Positions 1-8,088 of a DNA stretch of 61,917 bases are shown piece by piece. The notes beneath the pieces were generated by a model. The model was given only the letters and a program-made list of their open reading frames with translations. It was not told where the DNA came from and ran no database searches. The stretch's first letter is position 1. Each line of letters begins with the position of its first letter. The stretch comes from Lachnospiraceae bacterium (GTDB lineage Bacteria; Bacillota; Clostridia; Lachnospirales; Lachnospiraceae): NCBI GenBank assembly GCA_022793375.1, contig JAAWCS010000032.1:1-61917 (forward strand). Direction: 5' to 3'. Both the position numbers and the translations under genes were made by a program.

Positions 1-357
1 GGTATCCGATATGCCATTTTGGGAAGCAGGAATATGGACTACGGCAGAGTATATGAGAATATAGTCTGTATTGAACTGATCCGCCGGGGATATGATGTGT
101 ATGTCGGAAAATTGTATCAGAAGGAAATTGATTTTGTAGCGCAAAAAGGGAGCGAGAAAATCTATATCCAGGTCAGTGACAATATTTCGGATCAAAATAC
201 TCTTGAAAGAGAATGTTTGCCATTACTGCAAATCCGAGATGCTTATCCCAAAAAGGTCATTGCCAGGACCAGGCACCCGAAATATGATTATGAAGGTATT
301 GAGATTTACAATATAGTTGATTGGCTATTGCAGGAAGAGGAAAACGGCGCGCAATAA
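1..357 (+). CDS. DUF4143 ATPase, C-terminal part (5' end outside window)
   Basis: The frame is open from base 1 and ends at TAA 355-357. The visible 118 residues match the C-terminal DUF4143 region of P-loop ATPases (often called AAA ATPases): a [10 protein letters not shown] helix, an [10 protein letters not shown] segment, then a nuclease-like core with E-I-D-F and I-Q-V-S strands as in restriction-endonuclease folds. The end, [14 protein letters not shown], is the usual family end, so the 3' end is intact. The ATPase domain would lie to the left of the window. Cellular role is unclear for the family; many copies occur in gut Clostridia and archaea. An ATG at 34 is internal, not the start. 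Confidence 0.8.
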   Translation, partial: GIRYAILGSRNMDYGRVYENIVCIELIRRGYDVYVGKLYQKEIDFVAQKGSEKIYIQVSDNISDQNTLERECLPLLQIRDAYPKKVIARTRHPKYDYEGIEIYNIVDWLLQEEENGAQ

Positions 358-386
358 ACATAACCTCCCCCCCCGGGAATTATTAA

Positions 387-530
387 GGATCCGTTTTGGC
401 GGATAACGGCGATTCTTTTAAGAACATCATCGTGCTCAGGGACCGGATTAAATTATGGCGAAATGACGAAGGAATTGTGGTTATGGGGATTATGGATTTC
501 CTCTTGAAACCAAATAGCCTCGAACTGTGA
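387..530 (+). pseudogene. Orphan C-terminal tail of a second DUF4143-type ATPase
   Basis: A short frame open after TAA 384-386 and ending at TGA 528-530 reads GSVLADNGDSFKNIIVLRDR then a segment ending KPNSLEL. Phrases such as KNIIVLRDRIKLW and NDEGIVVMGIMDFLL are typical of the last 40 residues of AAA/DUF4143-type ATPases as I know them. There is no start codon with a ribosome site, and the preceding ATPase already has a complete end, so this is read as the remains of a neighbouring paralogue. Identity is from recall of the family, not from a search. Confidence 0.55.
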
Positions 531-585
531 TGTCCGTATCCGCGACAGGAGGCCGTTTGCCCGCAAAAGATTGTAAAATAATACA

Positions 586-631
586 ACCGTCTGTTTTCCC
601 GATGGCGTCACCCCTCGGAAATACAGACGGT
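586..631. terminator. Bidirectional terminator hairpin downstream of metG
   Basis: Perfect 9-bp outer arms (ACCGTCTGT and ACAGACGGT) with further inner pairing enclose a GC-rich loop. On the plus side it is followed by CATTTTT, on the minus side by a T-rich run (TTGTATTATTTT). It sits 38 bases past the metG stop and probably ends metG transcripts on the minus strand. Confidence 0.75.
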
Positions 632-668
632 CATTTTTACGGCAGAACTTTCAGACAGGCATTTATTG

Positions 669-2696
669 TCAGCCGATCTCCGCTCCGGCCGGCATCTCTT
701 TCTCCGGCGTCATCAGCGCCAGGTTCCCCTCGGCATCTTCGGCGCACAGAAGCATTCCCTCCGATACGAGTCCGGCCATCTTTGCCGGCTTTAAGTTGAC
801 CAGCACCATGACTTTTTTACCCACCATTTCCTGCGGTGTGTAATGGGCTTTAATGCCGGAAAGGATCTGCTTTACCTGGGAGCCGATTTTTACCTGGGAG
901 CAAAGAAGTTTCTTTGATTTCTTTACCTCCTCGCAGGCGATGATTTCGCCGACCTGGAACTGCAGTTTGGCAAAATCGTCATAGGCGATCTCTTCTTTTG
1001 CTCCTATATCTATGGCTTCCTGCGATGCTTTGCCGGAACCGGCTTCCTGCGCCGCGCTGTCCGGCGCGGCGGATGCCGCGTCGCTCTCTGCCGCTTTATT
1101 TTCTCTGGCCGCTTCGGCCATCTGCGCATCCTGCAGTGCTTCCACCTTTTCCAACACCTCCTTGACATCCAGGCGGGCAAAGAGGATCTCGGGCTTCTCT
1201 GTCACTTTTCCTTCGCCGTAAAGGCCAAACTGCGTCAGCTGCGCGAGCGTGCGCTTCTTACCGCCCACTTGTTTGAGGATCGCCGCGCTGGTTTTTGGCA
1301 TAAAGGATTCCAGAAGGCTTGCGCCCATGCAGATGCTTTCCACCAGGTTGTAAAGCACGGTCGCCAGGCGGTCTTTCTTTGTCTCGTCTTTTGCCAGGGC
1401 CCAGGGCATCGTCTCGTCGATATATTTGTTGCAGCGCTTGAAGAGGGCGAAAATTTCGCTGATGGCGTCGGCCACCCGCAATTCGTCCATTTTGGCGCTC
1501 ACCTTTGTCACGGTTTCCACAGCGGTCGCTTTCAGATCCGCGTCCACCGCTTCCGCCGCGCCGGCGTCGCGTACCTGGCCGCCAAAATACTTGTTGGACA
1601 TGGAAACGGTACGGTTTACCAGGTTGCCTAGGACGTTCGCCAGGTCGGAATTCAGACGTTCGACCAGAAGTTCCCAGGTAATAATGCCGTCGTTGTCAAA
1701 GGGCATCTCGTGCAGGACAAAATAGCGCACCGCGTCCACGCCAAAGAATTCTACCAGGTCGTCGGCGTAAATGACGTTGCCGACCGATTTGCTCATCTTG
1801 CCTTCGCCGCGCAGGAGCCAGGGGTGTCCGAAAATCTGCTTGGGCAGCGGCAGGCCGAGCGCCATCAAGAAGATCGGCCAGTAAATCGTGTGGAAACGGA
1901 TGATGTCTTTGCCGATCAGATGCAGGTCGGCCGGCCAGTATTTTTCAAACAGTTCGCCGTGGTTTCCGTCGCAGTCGTAGCCCAGGCCCGTGATATAGTT
2001 GGTCAGCGCGTCGAGCCACACGTATACGACATGGCGGTCGTCAAAATCGACCGGAATGCCCCATTTGAAGGAGGTGCGGGATACGCACAGATCCTGCAGG
2101 CCCGGAAGCAGGAAATTGTTCATCATCTCATTTTTGCGCGATACCGGCTGAATAAATTCCGGGTGCTCGTTGATATGCTGAATCAGGCGGTCGGCGTATT
2201 TGCTCATTTTAAAGAAGTACGCTTCTTCTTTGGCCGGCTGCACCGGGCGGCCGCAGTCGGGGCATTTTCCGTCCACCAGCTGCGATTCGGTGAAAAAGGA
2301 TTCGCAGGGCGTGCAGTACATTCCTTCGTAATAGCCTTTGTAAATGTCGCCCTGGTCGTACATTTTTTTAAATACTTTCTGAATCTGTTTCTCGTGGTCG
2401 GGATCGGTGGTACGGATAAACTTGTCGTAGGAGGTATCCATCAGATCCCAGATGCGTTTGATTTCTGCCGCCACGTTGTCGACAAACTGCTGCGGCGTTA
2501 CGCCGGCGGCTTCGGCTTTCTGCTCGATCTTCTGCCCGTGCTCGTCGGTGCCGGTCTGGAAACGGACGTCGTAGCCCTGCTCGCGTTTGTAGCGGGCGAT
2601 GCTGTCGGCCAGCACGATTTCGTAGGTGTTGCCGATATGCGGCTTGCCTGAGGTGTAGGCAATGGCCGTGGTGATGTAGTAGGGTTTTTTGCTCAT
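669..2696 (-). CDS. metG: Methionyl-tRNA synthetase
   Basis: This 675-residue class I synthetase charges tRNA-Met. The HIGH-type signature is PHIGN near residue 20. A zinc knuckle CTPC...CPDC follows near 130-150, and the KMSKS loop reads GKMSKSVGN near 300. An acidic Ala-rich linker then leads to a C-terminal EMAP/Arc1-type tRNA-binding domain (about 570-675, FQVGEIIACEEV), giving the usual bacterial dimer form. I chose ATG at 2696 because ACGGAGGAAT stands just upstream. The frame stays open upstream to 2939 only because it runs through the leader. A T-box and terminator precede the gene on the same strand, so expression should rise when tRNA-Met is uncharged. Confidence 0.97.
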   Translation of the reverse strand: MSKKPYYITTAIAYTSGKPHIGNTYEIVLADSIARYKREQGYDVRFQTGTDEHGQKIEQKAEAAGVTPQQFVDNVAAEIKRIWDLMDTSYDKFIRTTDPDHEKQIQKVFKKMYDQGDIYKGYYEGMYCTPCESFFTESQLVDGKCPDCGRPVQPAKEEAYFFKMSKYADRLIQHINEHPEFIQPVSRKNEMMNNFLLPGLQDLCVSRTSFKWGIPVDFDDRHVVYVWLDALTNYITGLGYDCDGNHGELFEKYWPADLHLIGKDIIRFHTIYWPIFLMALGLPLPKQIFGHPWLLRGEGKMSKSVGNVIYADDLVEFFGVDAVRYFVLHEMPFDNDGIITWELLVERLNSDLANVLGNLVNRTVSMSNKYFGGQVRDAGAAEAVDADLKATAVETVTKVSAKMDELRVADAISEIFALFKRCNKYIDETMPWALAKDETKKDRLATVLYNLVESICMGASLLESFMPKTSAAILKQVGGKKRTLAQLTQFGLYGEGKVTEKPEILFARLDVKEVLEKVEALQDAQMAEAARENKAAESDAASAAPDSAAQEAGSGKASQEAIDIGAKEEIAYDDFAKLQFQVGEIIACEEVKKSKKLLCSQVKIGSQVKQILSGIKAHYTPQEMVGKKVMVLVNLKPAKMAGLVSEGMLLCAEDAEGNLALMTPEKEMPAGAEIG

Positions 2697-2822
2697 AATG
2701 ATTCCTCCGTGGTTTTTGGGGGCGTGTTGTTGTTGGGGCTTGCACCGTGGGTCGCAGTGCCGTTCGACTTCGCTTCGCTCCGTCTCACTCACGGGCTTCG
2801 CCCTATGCATGCGCTGAAATCC

Positions 2823-2852
2823 AGGTTTGCGTGCATATATGCACGCAAACCT
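2823..2852. repeat. 30-bp perfect palindrome in metG leader
   Basis: Bases 2823-2837 are the exact reverse complement of 2838-2852 (arm AGGTTTGCGTGCATA). It lies between the T-box terminator and the metG start, where the leader keeps about 190 nt after the terminator. In RNA it would form a stable stem. It may be a palindromic repeat, a second regulatory hairpin or a protein site; nothing in the sequence decides between these. Confidence 0.8.
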
Positions 2853-2892
2853 TCCTTTCATCTCATGCGCACTGCTCTTGCCAACGTGCAAA

Positions 2893-3180
2893 ATGTCCCT
2901 GGTCTGAAAGACCAGGGACGAATTTCTTCGTGTTACCACCGCTGTTTATCTGCGTCTCACGGCGCAGACCTCATGGAGTGCGGGGCCGCGGCCCGATACT
3001 CCGGCGCTGTAATGGGCGTACCCATCGCGGCCTGTCAATCCGAAACCGGATTGAGTCGGCGGCGCTGCTCTGAGACCATCTTCGGCGGGACTTCCATGCT
3101 TTTTCTCAGCATCCAAAGCTCTCTGTGATTTCTGTCTGCGCTTACTCTTCTCTTCGCTGCATGTATGCGTGTTTGTTTTC
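2893..3180 (-). ncRNA. T-box leader (tRNA-Met responsive) with terminator
   Basis: On the minus strand the T-box core AGCGGTGGTAACACG (2929-2943) is followed by a strong terminator hairpin, 2895-2919, with 11-bp arms GTCCCTGGTCT and AGACCAGGGAC. The UGGU in the core would pair with the ACCA end of a tRNA with discriminator A, as tRNA-Met has. An apical GCTGAGAAAAAGC hairpin and a following GAAGATGGTCTCAG stretch look like stem I with ATG as specifier. The core has AAC where ACC is usual. Promoter and metG position support the assignment. Confidence 0.85.
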
Positions 3181-3187
3181 TTTCTGT

Positions 3188-3216
3188 ATCATACCGAATC
3201 AAAAAGCTCTTGTCAA
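3188..3216 (-). promoter_or_regulatory. metG T-box promoter
   Basis: TTGACA (3211-3216) and TATGAT (3188-3193), read on the minus strand, are 17 bp apart. The start point would fall just before the T-box leader and only about 40 bp after the udp-like stop codon. Confidence 0.85.
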
Positions 3217-3252
3217 GAGGGGGTGGAAAAATTCCCATTCTGATTCCTTCGC

Positions 3253-4047
3253 TCATTCCTCCATTCCGTCCACGATTTCCAGCGCCCGCAGCGTGATCTG
3301 CGTCATCGTTTCCACACGCCCGGCATACTCCGGCGTATTGGCTGTCGCCATCCGGCCATGGCCTTCATAAAGATTTCTGCCGACCAGCAAGATCGTCCCG
3401 GCCTTCAAACCGCCCAAAAGCGACGAGACAACAAAGAGCGCGGAACTCTCGTTGTCAAGCGCCAGCACGCCGGCCTCCGACCACGGCCGGATCCGTTCTT
3501 CCCAGCCTTCATGCGCGCCCGGGCTTTCCCGATAAAATGCGTCGTGGCTGCGGACAATGCCCAGGTACGGCTTTACGCCGAATTCCCGGCAGGCCTGGCG
3601 CAGGGCGTTTACCACGTCAAGATCGGCGATCGCCGGATATTCCGGAGCGATATACTCCGCCGTTGTCCCTTCGCCGCGGACAGCGCCGGTGCAGATCACA
3701 AAAGAACCCTCCGGGATGTCTTTTTGCAAATTCCCGCCCGTCCCCATTCGGATTAGCGTCCTGGCGCCGATCTGCTTCAGTTCTTCTACGCAGATCGCCA
3801 CCGCCATGCTCCCCATGCCGGTGGACATGACCGAAATTTCCGTCTCATGGTACTTTCCGGTATAAGCCGGATTGCCCCGTGATACTGTTTTCAGCCGGGA
3901 CTCTCTCAGCTGCCCGGCAATCATCTCGCACCGCGCCGGATCGCCCGGAAGGATCACATGCTTTGCGATGTCCGCTTCATTTAAACCGATGTGCCATAGT
4001 TTACCCGCGTTATTTTCCAATCTCGCCGCCTGATATTTCATCCGCAT
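3253..4047 (-). CDS. Nucleoside phosphorylase (uridine phosphorylase family)
   Basis: This 264-residue PNP_UDP_1 protein would cleave a nucleoside with phosphate to base and ribose-1-phosphate in the cytoplasm. Visible family features are the N-terminal HIGLNEADIAKHVILPGDP segment, the GMGSMAVAICVEEL and RMGTGGNLQ phosphate/base loops, and a DNESSALF helix in the place of the usual EMES ribose-binding motif. The start is ambiguous: ATG 4047 (MRMKYQ) or ATG 4041 (MKYQ), with an AAAGGAAAGGA ribosome site that fits 4041 better. It ends the operon with the GntR regulator and amidohydrolase upstream, suggesting nucleoside breakdown. A copy of the dispersed hairpin repeat lies directly upstream. 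Substrate is not fixed by sequence. Confidence 0.88.
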   Translation of the reverse strand: MRMKYQAARLENNAGKLWHIGLNEADIAKHVILPGDPARCEMIAGQLRESRLKTVSRGNPAYTGKYHETEISVMSTGMGSMAVAICVEELKQIGARTLIRMGTGGNLQKDIPEGSFVICTGAVRGEGTTAEYIAPEYPAIADLDVVNALRQACREFGVKPYLGIVRSHDAFYRESPGAHEGWEERIRPWSEAGVLALDNESSALFVVSSLLGGLKAGTILLVGRNLYEGHGRMATANTPEYAGRVETMTQITLRALEIVDGMEE

Positions 4048-4049
4048 TC

Positions 4050-4090
4050 CTTTCCTTTATATGCCCGTGTTCTCAGGGTATTTTCCGTAC
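4050..4090 (-). repeat. Dispersed SD-hairpin repeat, udp copy
   Basis: On the minus strand the core CCCTGAGAACACGGG forms a CCC/GGG stem around a 9-nt loop and is followed by AAAGGAAAGGA, the ribosome site of the phosphorylase gene. The same core lies in front of lacZ and trxA and inside a tailocin gene. Confidence 0.7.
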
Positions 4091-4100
4091 TTTTAGTATC

Positions 4101-4147
4101 TCTTCTCCCGCCGTGCTCCCATAGCATAAGGTTGCGCCTTTGCGGTG
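4101..4147 (-). repeat. Degenerate tandem copy of the SD-hairpin repeat
   Basis: Read on the minus strand, CACCGCAAAGG, ACCTTATG and GAGCACGGCGGGAG align in order with the lacZ-copy landmarks CACCGCAGGGG, ACCATTATG and AAACACGGACAGC. It appears to be an older, decayed unit next to the better udp copy. Confidence 0.5.
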
Positions 4148-4188
4148 TTACCTCCGCCCGCCCATGTTTGCACGGCATTTTATGTCCT

Positions 4189-4977
4189 CTACTTTTTACT
4201 CCCCATCGTAAACCGTATCACCTCGTCGTTGTAGTAATCCTTGCAAAACCCAACCACCTGGTTGTCGCGGTCCACATAGGTCGTCGCCGCCAGCGTGTGA
4301 TACGTGCCGGCGAATTCACAGGGCAGTTCCATTTCCCGCACTACCTCGCCCGGAACCGCCAGGCATTCGTATTCCGCTACCGCCGCCCGATCGGCGATGC
4401 GTGAAAAAATACGTTCTTCCATCGCATCGATATCGTCCAATATTTCACAGTCAACAAGATCCGAACGGAAATAACAGGTCGCGTAAATCGCATCCGCCCC
4501 GTTCAGCCTGTATACACGGGCAAAAAGCAAAATTTCCTGCCCGGGCCCGGGTGCAAATTTTTCCGATAAAAATCCGTCCTCGCCGACTGCGCCCAACACG
4601 CCCCGGCTCTTTGTCATCTCCCCTCTAAGAGCGATGCGTTGCGGCGGAAAGACAAAGCCCATGGGCGTTTTACGGCGGTATTTCTCCCGGCGGCCGTCAA
4701 AACTTACATAGCTTCCCTTCCCCTGCCGCGTCTTGATATATCCGTCCTCATACAACAACGAAAGGGCTGTGCGCAGTGACGTTCGCCCGATTCCCATATA
4801 GGCCGCCAGTTCCGTTTCCCCGGGAAGCGCGTCGCCAAACTGCCAGATATCTTCTTTAATCAGCCGGCGGATCCGCCGATAGGCTTCGATATAGACCGGC
4901 GTGTTTTTTTCAATGGTCGTGATTTTCAACCGTGCCCGGATTTCCGGGCCGGTCGGTGCTGTTTTGTCCTGCGCCAT
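4189..4977 (-). CDS. GntR-family regulator with UTRA domain
   Basis: This 262-residue protein has an N-terminal GntR winged helix (about 30-90: LIKEDIWQFGDALPGETELA, then IGRTSLRTALSLLYEDGYI and RQGKGSYV), followed by a UTRA-type ligand domain. It lies between the amidohydrolase (58 bp upstream) and nucleoside phosphorylase genes on the same strand. The likely job is ligand-controlled repression of its own operon, with a nucleoside or purine-like effector. A dyad directly after the operon promoter (6434-6447) is the best candidate operator. The ligand is inferred from neighbours only. Confidence 0.9.
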   Translation of the reverse strand: MAQDKTAPTGPEIRARLKITTIEKNTPVYIEAYRRIRRLIKEDIWQFGDALPGETELAAYMGIGRTSLRTALSLLYEDGYIKTRQGKGSYVSFDGRREKYRRKTPMGFVFPPQRIALRGEMTKSRGVLGAVGEDGFLSEKFAPGPGQEILLFARVYRLNGADAIYATCYFRSDLVDCEILDDIDAMEERIFSRIADRAAVAEYECLAVPGEVVREMELPCEFAGTYHTLAATTYVDRDNQVVGFCKDYYNDEVIRFTMGSKK

Positions 4978-5035
4978 ATTCGTTCTCCCTGTTTTCCTTA
5001 ATCATCGTGCCGGCCCGGCGGCCGCCGGAGGCGCC

Positions 5036-6358
5036 CTACAGCCGCGCGATCTTTCGATTGAGGCTTTCGACGGCTCTTCTGGCCCCTGCCATCACCGCTT
5101 CCTCGTCCACAAACGTAAAGCGGCCCTTTCGTACCAGCAGCTCCCCGTCCAAGAAAACGCTGTCCACCGCCTGTCCGTTCGCCGCGTAGAGGAAATTGTT
5201 CAGCCGGTAGGACGGGTTGAGAAGCGAAAGGTCGTGATCCATATCCACCAGGATCAAATCCGCAGTATACCCCTCCCGCAGTTCGCCCAAGTCCTCATAA
5301 CCCAGCGCCCGCATGCCGTTTATCGTCATCATCCGGTATACCTCCGCGGCCGGAAGGACGGCCGCGTCAAGCGTCCTGCCTTTTTGAAGATAGGCGGCCA
5401 GACGACCCTCGCGGATCATATCGCGGTTGGAACTGGAGGCTTCGCCATCACAGCCTAACGTGACCGCGATCCCTTTTTTCACCATCTCGGCAATCGGCGG
5501 CATGCCGTCGCTGATCTTTAAATTCGTGCTCGGGCAGTGGACCGGATGCGCCCCGGTCTCCCGAAGCAAATCCAACTCGTGGTCGGAAAGCCATATACTG
5601 TGCGCCAGCAGCGTATTCGGATCCAGCGCCCCGCATTCGTACAACGCCTCGGCTTCTCCCGCCAGACCAAACCGTTTTCGCACCATTTCCGTTTCTTTTC
5701 GTCCCTCGGCCAGATGCGTGTGAAGGATCAGTCCCTTTTCCTTTGCAAAAAGCTTTAGGCTGCGCACCATTTCCCCGGAGCAGGCCGGAAGCCCTACCGG
5801 CGCGGCGGAGGCGCGCAGACGCCCCCGGTCCTGGCGGACCCGGTCGCAGACGGCTTCGGTGCGCCTGAGAGCCTCGTCGATGCTCACCAGCGGCATTGCT
5901 TCATTCTCGGCCACATCGGCGATCGTCACCCCGATGGTCGCGCGAATCCGGCTGTCCCGTACTGCCTCGATCGTCGAATCCAGAAGCGGCCATTTTGCCA
6001 TATCGTTGATTGCCGTCGTGCCGCAGCGCAGCGCCGTCAAACACCCAAGCAGGCAGGAATAGTAATTCTCCTCCTCGCTCATAATTCCCTCGACGGCAAA
6101 GAGCTTCACCAGCCATGAAGTGATCGGGTAATCGTCCAGCGGTCCCTTCATAAATGTCTGCGTCAAGTGACTGTGACAGTCGGCAAACGACGGCAGCGCC
6201 AGCATCCCCTGCGCTTCTATTATCTCGCAGCCAGGCGGCGGCATCAGCGTCTTTCCTATTTTTTCAATTCGATTTCCGCCGATCAAAATCTGCGCGCGTC
6301 TCGTCGTAAATGTCTCCAGATCCGCCAGTTCACAGTCCCGGATCAGGTAATGTCCCAT
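5036..6358 (-). CDS. Amidohydrolase, TRZ/ATZ (SAH/MTA deaminase-like) family
   Basis: This 440-residue metal-dependent hydrolase of the amidohydrolase superfamily has the metal ligands in order: HSH at 62-64 after SFADC, HTH in LILHTHLAEG near 215, H in LLAHSIWLS near 248, and D in TLGCDGEASSSN near 300. This pattern fits deaminases of S-adenosylhomocysteine, methylthioadenosine, guanine or cytosine. It opens an operon with a GntR regulator and a nucleoside phosphorylase, which favours a nucleoside or base as substrate. ATG 6358 gives the expected family N-terminus. Exact substrate is not visible. Confidence 0.88.
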   Translation of the reverse strand: MGHYLIRDCELADLETFTTRRAQILIGGNRIEKIGKTLMPPPGCEIIEAQGMLALPSFADCHSHLTQTFMKGPLDDYPITSWLVKLFAVEGIMSEEENYYSCLLGCLTALRCGTTAINDMAKWPLLDSTIEAVRDSRIRATIGVTIADVAENEAMPLVSIDEALRRTEAVCDRVRQDRGRLRASAAPVGLPACSGEMVRSLKLFAKEKGLILHTHLAEGRKETEMVRKRFGLAGEAEALYECGALDPNTLLAHSIWLSDHELDLLRETGAHPVHCPSTNLKISDGMPPIAEMVKKGIAVTLGCDGEASSSNRDMIREGRLAAYLQKGRTLDAAVLPAAEVYRMMTINGMRALGYEDLGELREGYTADLILVDMDHDLSLLNPSYRLNNFLYAANGQAVDSVFLDGELLVRKGRFTFVDEEAVMAGARRAVESLNRKIARL

Positions 6359-6433
6359 CGCCCCGTATCCCCCTCTCTTCTTTGTGCCGGCTTTTGGTCA
6401 AAAGCGTGCCGCATTCGTGTACACATATAACAT

Positions 6434-6447
6434 GTCACACAAGTGAC
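6434..6447. promoter_or_regulatory. Candidate GntR operator
   Basis: A perfect dyad, GTCAC-ACAA-GTGAC, begins 8 bp beyond the -10 box of the operon promoter and would cover the transcription start. Position and symmetry suit repression by the GntR protein encoded in the operon. This is inferred; no second copy was found. Confidence 0.6.
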
Positions 6448-6455
6448 TTAATGCT

Positions 6456-6484
6456 ATCGTATCAGCTTTTTTACTTTCCGTCAA
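6456..6484 (-). promoter_or_regulatory. Promoter of amidohydrolase-GntR-phosphorylase operon
   Basis: Minus-strand TTGACG (6479-6484) and TACGAT (6456-6461) with a 17-bp spacer. Start would be near 6449, about 90 bases before the amidohydrolase ATG. Confidence 0.7.
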
Positions 6485-6533
6485 GTTCTCCCATCGAAAA
6501 TCCTCTTTTTCGGGGGCCGATTTTCTGCCTTTT

Positions 6534-7373
6534 TTACAGGGTACCGCCTTCTCTCTGGCACACCGGGCAATATACGCTGCTCCGGCCGCCGATCACCCGT
6601 CTGCGCAGGAGTTCGCCGCAGACCGGGCAGGGTTCGCCCGCGTGCCCGTACACCTGCAAAAAGGGCGTGTTCCGATAATCTTTCCCTTTGGTTAAAAAGT
6701 ATTCCTCCGGTGAAATTTTGTTTTTTTCAATGAAATATGCCAGGCGCTCGGGAATTGCGGCGGCCAGGCGTTCCCATTCTTTGTCCTGCAGGCCGCAGGC
6801 CGGACGCGCCGGGTCGATCCTTGCCGCAAATAAAATTTCGTCTGAGTAGATATTGCCGATGCCGGCGACAATGTTCTGCTCCAGTAAGCATTCTTTGACG
6901 GCCTTTCTCCGTTTTCCCAGGCAGTCCTTCAGATATTTTGCCGTAAGGCCCGGATCAAACGGTTCAAGGCCCAATTTCGCCCGTCCGCTTCGCAGATCGG
7001 CCTCCCCTTTTTGGAACAGCCAGAAGCGCCCGAAACGGCGGGAATCCGAAAACCGCAGTTCCCGGCCGTTCTCCAGCCGCAGGACAATATGGGTATGTTT
7101 TTCCTCCGGAGTCCCGGCCGGAGCCACCAGCAGACAGCCGGTCATGCGCAGATGCAGGACCATCTGCGCCCCGCTCTCCAATACGACTGCCAGAAATTTC
7201 CCCCGGCGCTCCATCCCGCAAACCGTCTGGCCTGCCAGCCCTTCACAGAACCGTTCCGCCGCCGGATACGCCGTAACCTCCGGCCGCCTTACCGTTACGC
7301 TTTCAATGATATGTCCTCGAATCTGCGGTTCGATCACCCGCCGAACCGTCTCTACTTCCGGCAATTCCGGCAT
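6534..7373 (-). CDS. mutM: Formamidopyrimidine-DNA glycosylase
   Basis: This 279-residue Fpg/MutM base-excision repair enzyme removes 8-oxoguanine and related lesions and nicks the strand. It begins MPELPEVETV, with the catalytic proline exposed after Met removal, and the conserved Glu residues and Lys59 (RRGKF) follow. The C-terminal zinc finger is C-x2-C-x16-C-x2-C (CPVC...CPVC). Length is normal for the family. It stands between the nucleoside operon and the radical SAM gene on the same strand. The 110 bp before it hold no gene. Confidence 0.97.
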   Translation of the reverse strand: MPELPEVETVRRVIEPQIRGHIIESVTVRRPEVTAYPAAERFCEGLAGQTVCGMERRGKFLAVVLESGAQMVLHLRMTGCLLVAPAGTPEEKHTHIVLRLENGRELRFSDSRRFGRFWLFQKGEADLRSGRAKLGLEPFDPGLTAKYLKDCLGKRRKAVKECLLEQNIVAGIGNIYSDEILFAARIDPARPACGLQDKEWERLAAAIPERLAYFIEKNKISPEEYFLTKGKDYRNTPFLQVYGHAGEPCPVCGELLRRRVIGGRSSVYCPVCQREGGTL

Positions 7374-7483
7374 CGCTCTTTTGTCCTTTCTTCAATCCTT
7401 TTGCAGCCAGCCTGCCGCCTGGCGAAAATTTTCAAACCGCGCCTGCAGGCCGCCGGGCAAAGAACCTTCAAACGGTCCCTCCG

Positions 7484-8086
7484 TCAGCTCTCAAACGGAC
7501 GAATACGCAGCACGGCCCCGATCGAGTCGCAGATTTCACGGCAGCGTTCTTGTTCCTCCACAGACGTCACCTGATCCACCACCGTCATCACCACCTCCGG
7601 CACGTAAGCGACGCAGTCCTGCGCAAACCGCAGCATCGCCTGGTACGAGCCTGTCCCAAAACGAGGACGCACGAGCCTGCAATATTCCTCTTCATTCGTG
7701 GCGTTCAAGCTGATGGACACCGTGTCAATCAGACCCTGCAGCTTAGGCGCTGTCCGCTCGCCGCAGATTTGATCGGCCAGGCCGTTTGTATTGATGCGGA
7801 TTTTAATCTTGCTCCTGGCCCGGATGTGGGCCGCCACCTGCAAAAGATCCTCCAGACGTTCCGTCGGTTCCCCGTATCCGCAGAAAACAACCTCGTCGTA
7901 CTTTTCCAGGTCCCGCAAGTCCAAATCCGCGCAGACCTCCTCCACCGAAGGTTCCCGCTCCAGCCACAAAGAATCCGAACCGTAAACGCCGTCGCCGTTA
8001 TGGCGCAGGCAAAACGTGCAGGCGCAGGGACAGCGGTTTGTCATGTTTACATACATTCCGTTTTTTACCGGATAAGTGATCGTCAT
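7484..8086 (-). CDS. TatD-associated radical SAM protein
   Basis: This 200-residue short radical SAM protein has the CxxxCxxC cluster as C-P-C-A-C-T-F-C near residues 19-26 after YVNMTNR, and a GYGEPTER segment for SAM binding. It matches the small family usually annotated as TatD nuclease-associated radical SAM protein; no TatD gene is present here. It follows the pyridoxal kinase with a 2-bp gap, so the two are co-transcribed. The reaction is unknown for the family. Confidence 0.85.
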   Translation of the reverse strand: MTITYPVKNGMYVNMTNRCPCACTFCLRHNGDGVYGSDSLWLEREPSVEEVCADLDLRDLEKYDEVVFCGYGEPTERLEDLLQVAAHIRARSKIKIRINTNGLADQICGERTAPKLQGLIDTVSISLNATNEEEYCRLVRPRFGTGSYQAMLRFAQDCVAYVPEVVMTVVDQVTSVEEQERCREICDSIGAVLRIRPFES

Positions 8087-8088
8087 CC

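Noticed and set aside
1710..2651. Long plus-strand frame (313 codons) opposite metG
   Set aside because: Antisense shadow of a GC-rich conserved gene; no ribosome site and no recognisable domain.
669..2939. Extended metG start at 2939
   Set aside because: It would translate the T-box terminator and leader; MSKK at 2696 has the ribosome site and the family N-terminus.
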